5,148 nt of DNA. Source: Tagaea sp. Its GTDB lineage: Bacteria > Pseudomonadota > Alphaproteobacteria > CACIAM-22H2. Positions 5,022-5,148 of this stretch are shown piece by piece. The notes beneath the pieces were generated by a model, which was not told the origin of the DNA, made no database searches, and was given only the letters and a program-made list of their open reading frames with translations. The position numbers and the translations under genes were made by a program. Within the stretch, counting starts at the first letter, position 1; the number at the start of each line of letters is the position of its first letter. Location: positions 1-5,148 of the forward strand of contig JAMNXK010000212.1 in assembly GCA_023653245.1 (NCBI GenBank). The letters run 5' to 3'.

Positions 5022-5097
5022 GCCTCATGGTGAGCCCGTCGAACCATGAGGCGGCAACATCCTGCGGCCTCATCCTTCGACGGGCTCAGGATGAGGC
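5022..5097. repeat. Pair of inverted REP-type hairpins between imuB and dnaE2
   Basis: Hairpin 1 has arms GCCTCATGGT (5022-5031) and ACCATGAGGC (5043-5052) with loop GAGCCCGTCGA. Hairpin 2 has arms GCCTCATCCT (5067-5076) and AGGATGAGGC (5088-5097) with loop TCGACGGGCTC. The two loops are exact reverse complements of each other and the stems differ in the inner bases, so this is a BIME-like inverted pair. The 'CTTCGACGGGCTCAGGATGAGG' type is widely dispersed in alphaproteobacterial genomes. It sits inside what should be one operon and ends 9 bases before the dnaE2 start. Confidence 0.85.
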
Positions 5098-5106
5098 ACC
5101 CGGACG

Positions 5107-5148
5107 ATGACCCCCGCCCCGCCTTACGCCGAGCTCGGCGTCACGACC
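5107..5148 (+). CDS. dnaE2: Error-prone DNA polymerase DnaE2, N-terminus (partial)
   Basis: Fourteen codons are visible, giving MTPAPPYAELGVTT before the window ends. The 'YAEL.VTT' start is the beginning of the PHP domain of DnaE2 (family 'YAELqvTtnFSFLrGaS'), and the position directly after imuB is the standard imuA-imuB-dnaE2 order. DnaE2 is the alpha-type polymerase that performs the error-prone bypass in this system. GAGG (5093-5096), 10 bases before the ATG, is the only Shine-Dalgarno candidate and lies in the right arm of the second hairpin. Everything beyond residue 14 is outside the window. Confidence 0.8.
   Translation, partial: MTPAPPYAELGVTT

Noticed and set aside
3746..5110. 454-codon plus-strand open frame inside imuB
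   Set aside because: Arg-rich out-of-frame reading of imuB; the true frame carries ImuB motifs from end to end.

Overview
The window looks like chromosome from a GC-rich alphaproteobacterium. The evidence is the overall base composition (some stretches of imuB are roughly 85% G+C), an imuA-imuB-dnaE2 cassette behind a GAAC-N7-GAAC-like LexA box, and a paired hairpin repeat of the '..CTTCGACGGGCTCAGGATGAGG' type that is common between genes in this class. I cannot assign a genus from sequence alone.

Layout, left to right. (1) The 3' end of a glpD-type glycerol-3-phosphate dehydrogenase runs straight into a complete NAD(P)-dependent beta-hydroxyacid dehydrogenase of the 3-hydroxyisobutyrate dehydrogenase family. 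The two share one base (TGATG), so they form an operon. (2) Next comes a roughly 1.1-kb patch of visibly lower G+C (48-55% in sampled lines of the short gene). It reads on the minus strand: a Panacea-domain (DUF4065/SocA-like) antitoxin followed 2 nt later by an 87-residue protein that looks like a RelE/ParE-fold toxin. I read this as a type II toxin-antitoxin module acquired by transfer. A 29-bp perfect direct repeat flanks it on both sides. On its right side, same strand as the dehydrogenase, lies a 20-codon stretch whose translation matches the last 20 residues of the dehydrogenase at 12/20 positions, a likely fossil of the displaced gene end. (3) A small minus-strand gene (52 aa, unknown) follows, with its own promoter and a good bidirectional intrinsic terminator. 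(4) A 181-bp divergent intergenic region carries the small gene's promoter and, facing the other way, a promoter overlapped by a candidate LexA box. (5) imuA and imuB overlap by 65 bp. After a 100-bp gap holding a pair of inverted hairpin repeats, the first 14 codons of dnaE2 are seen before the window ends.

How it works together: imuA-imuB-dnaE2 is the SOS-inducible translesion-synthesis (mutasome) operon. ImuB is a catalytically dead Y-family adaptor, ImuA a RecA-like accessory protein, and DnaE2 the polymerase. The toxin-antitoxin module sits between a metabolic operon and this operon, apparently at the tail of the dehydrogenase gene. The most interesting parts are the Panacea module with its little-known toxin and the scars at its edges.
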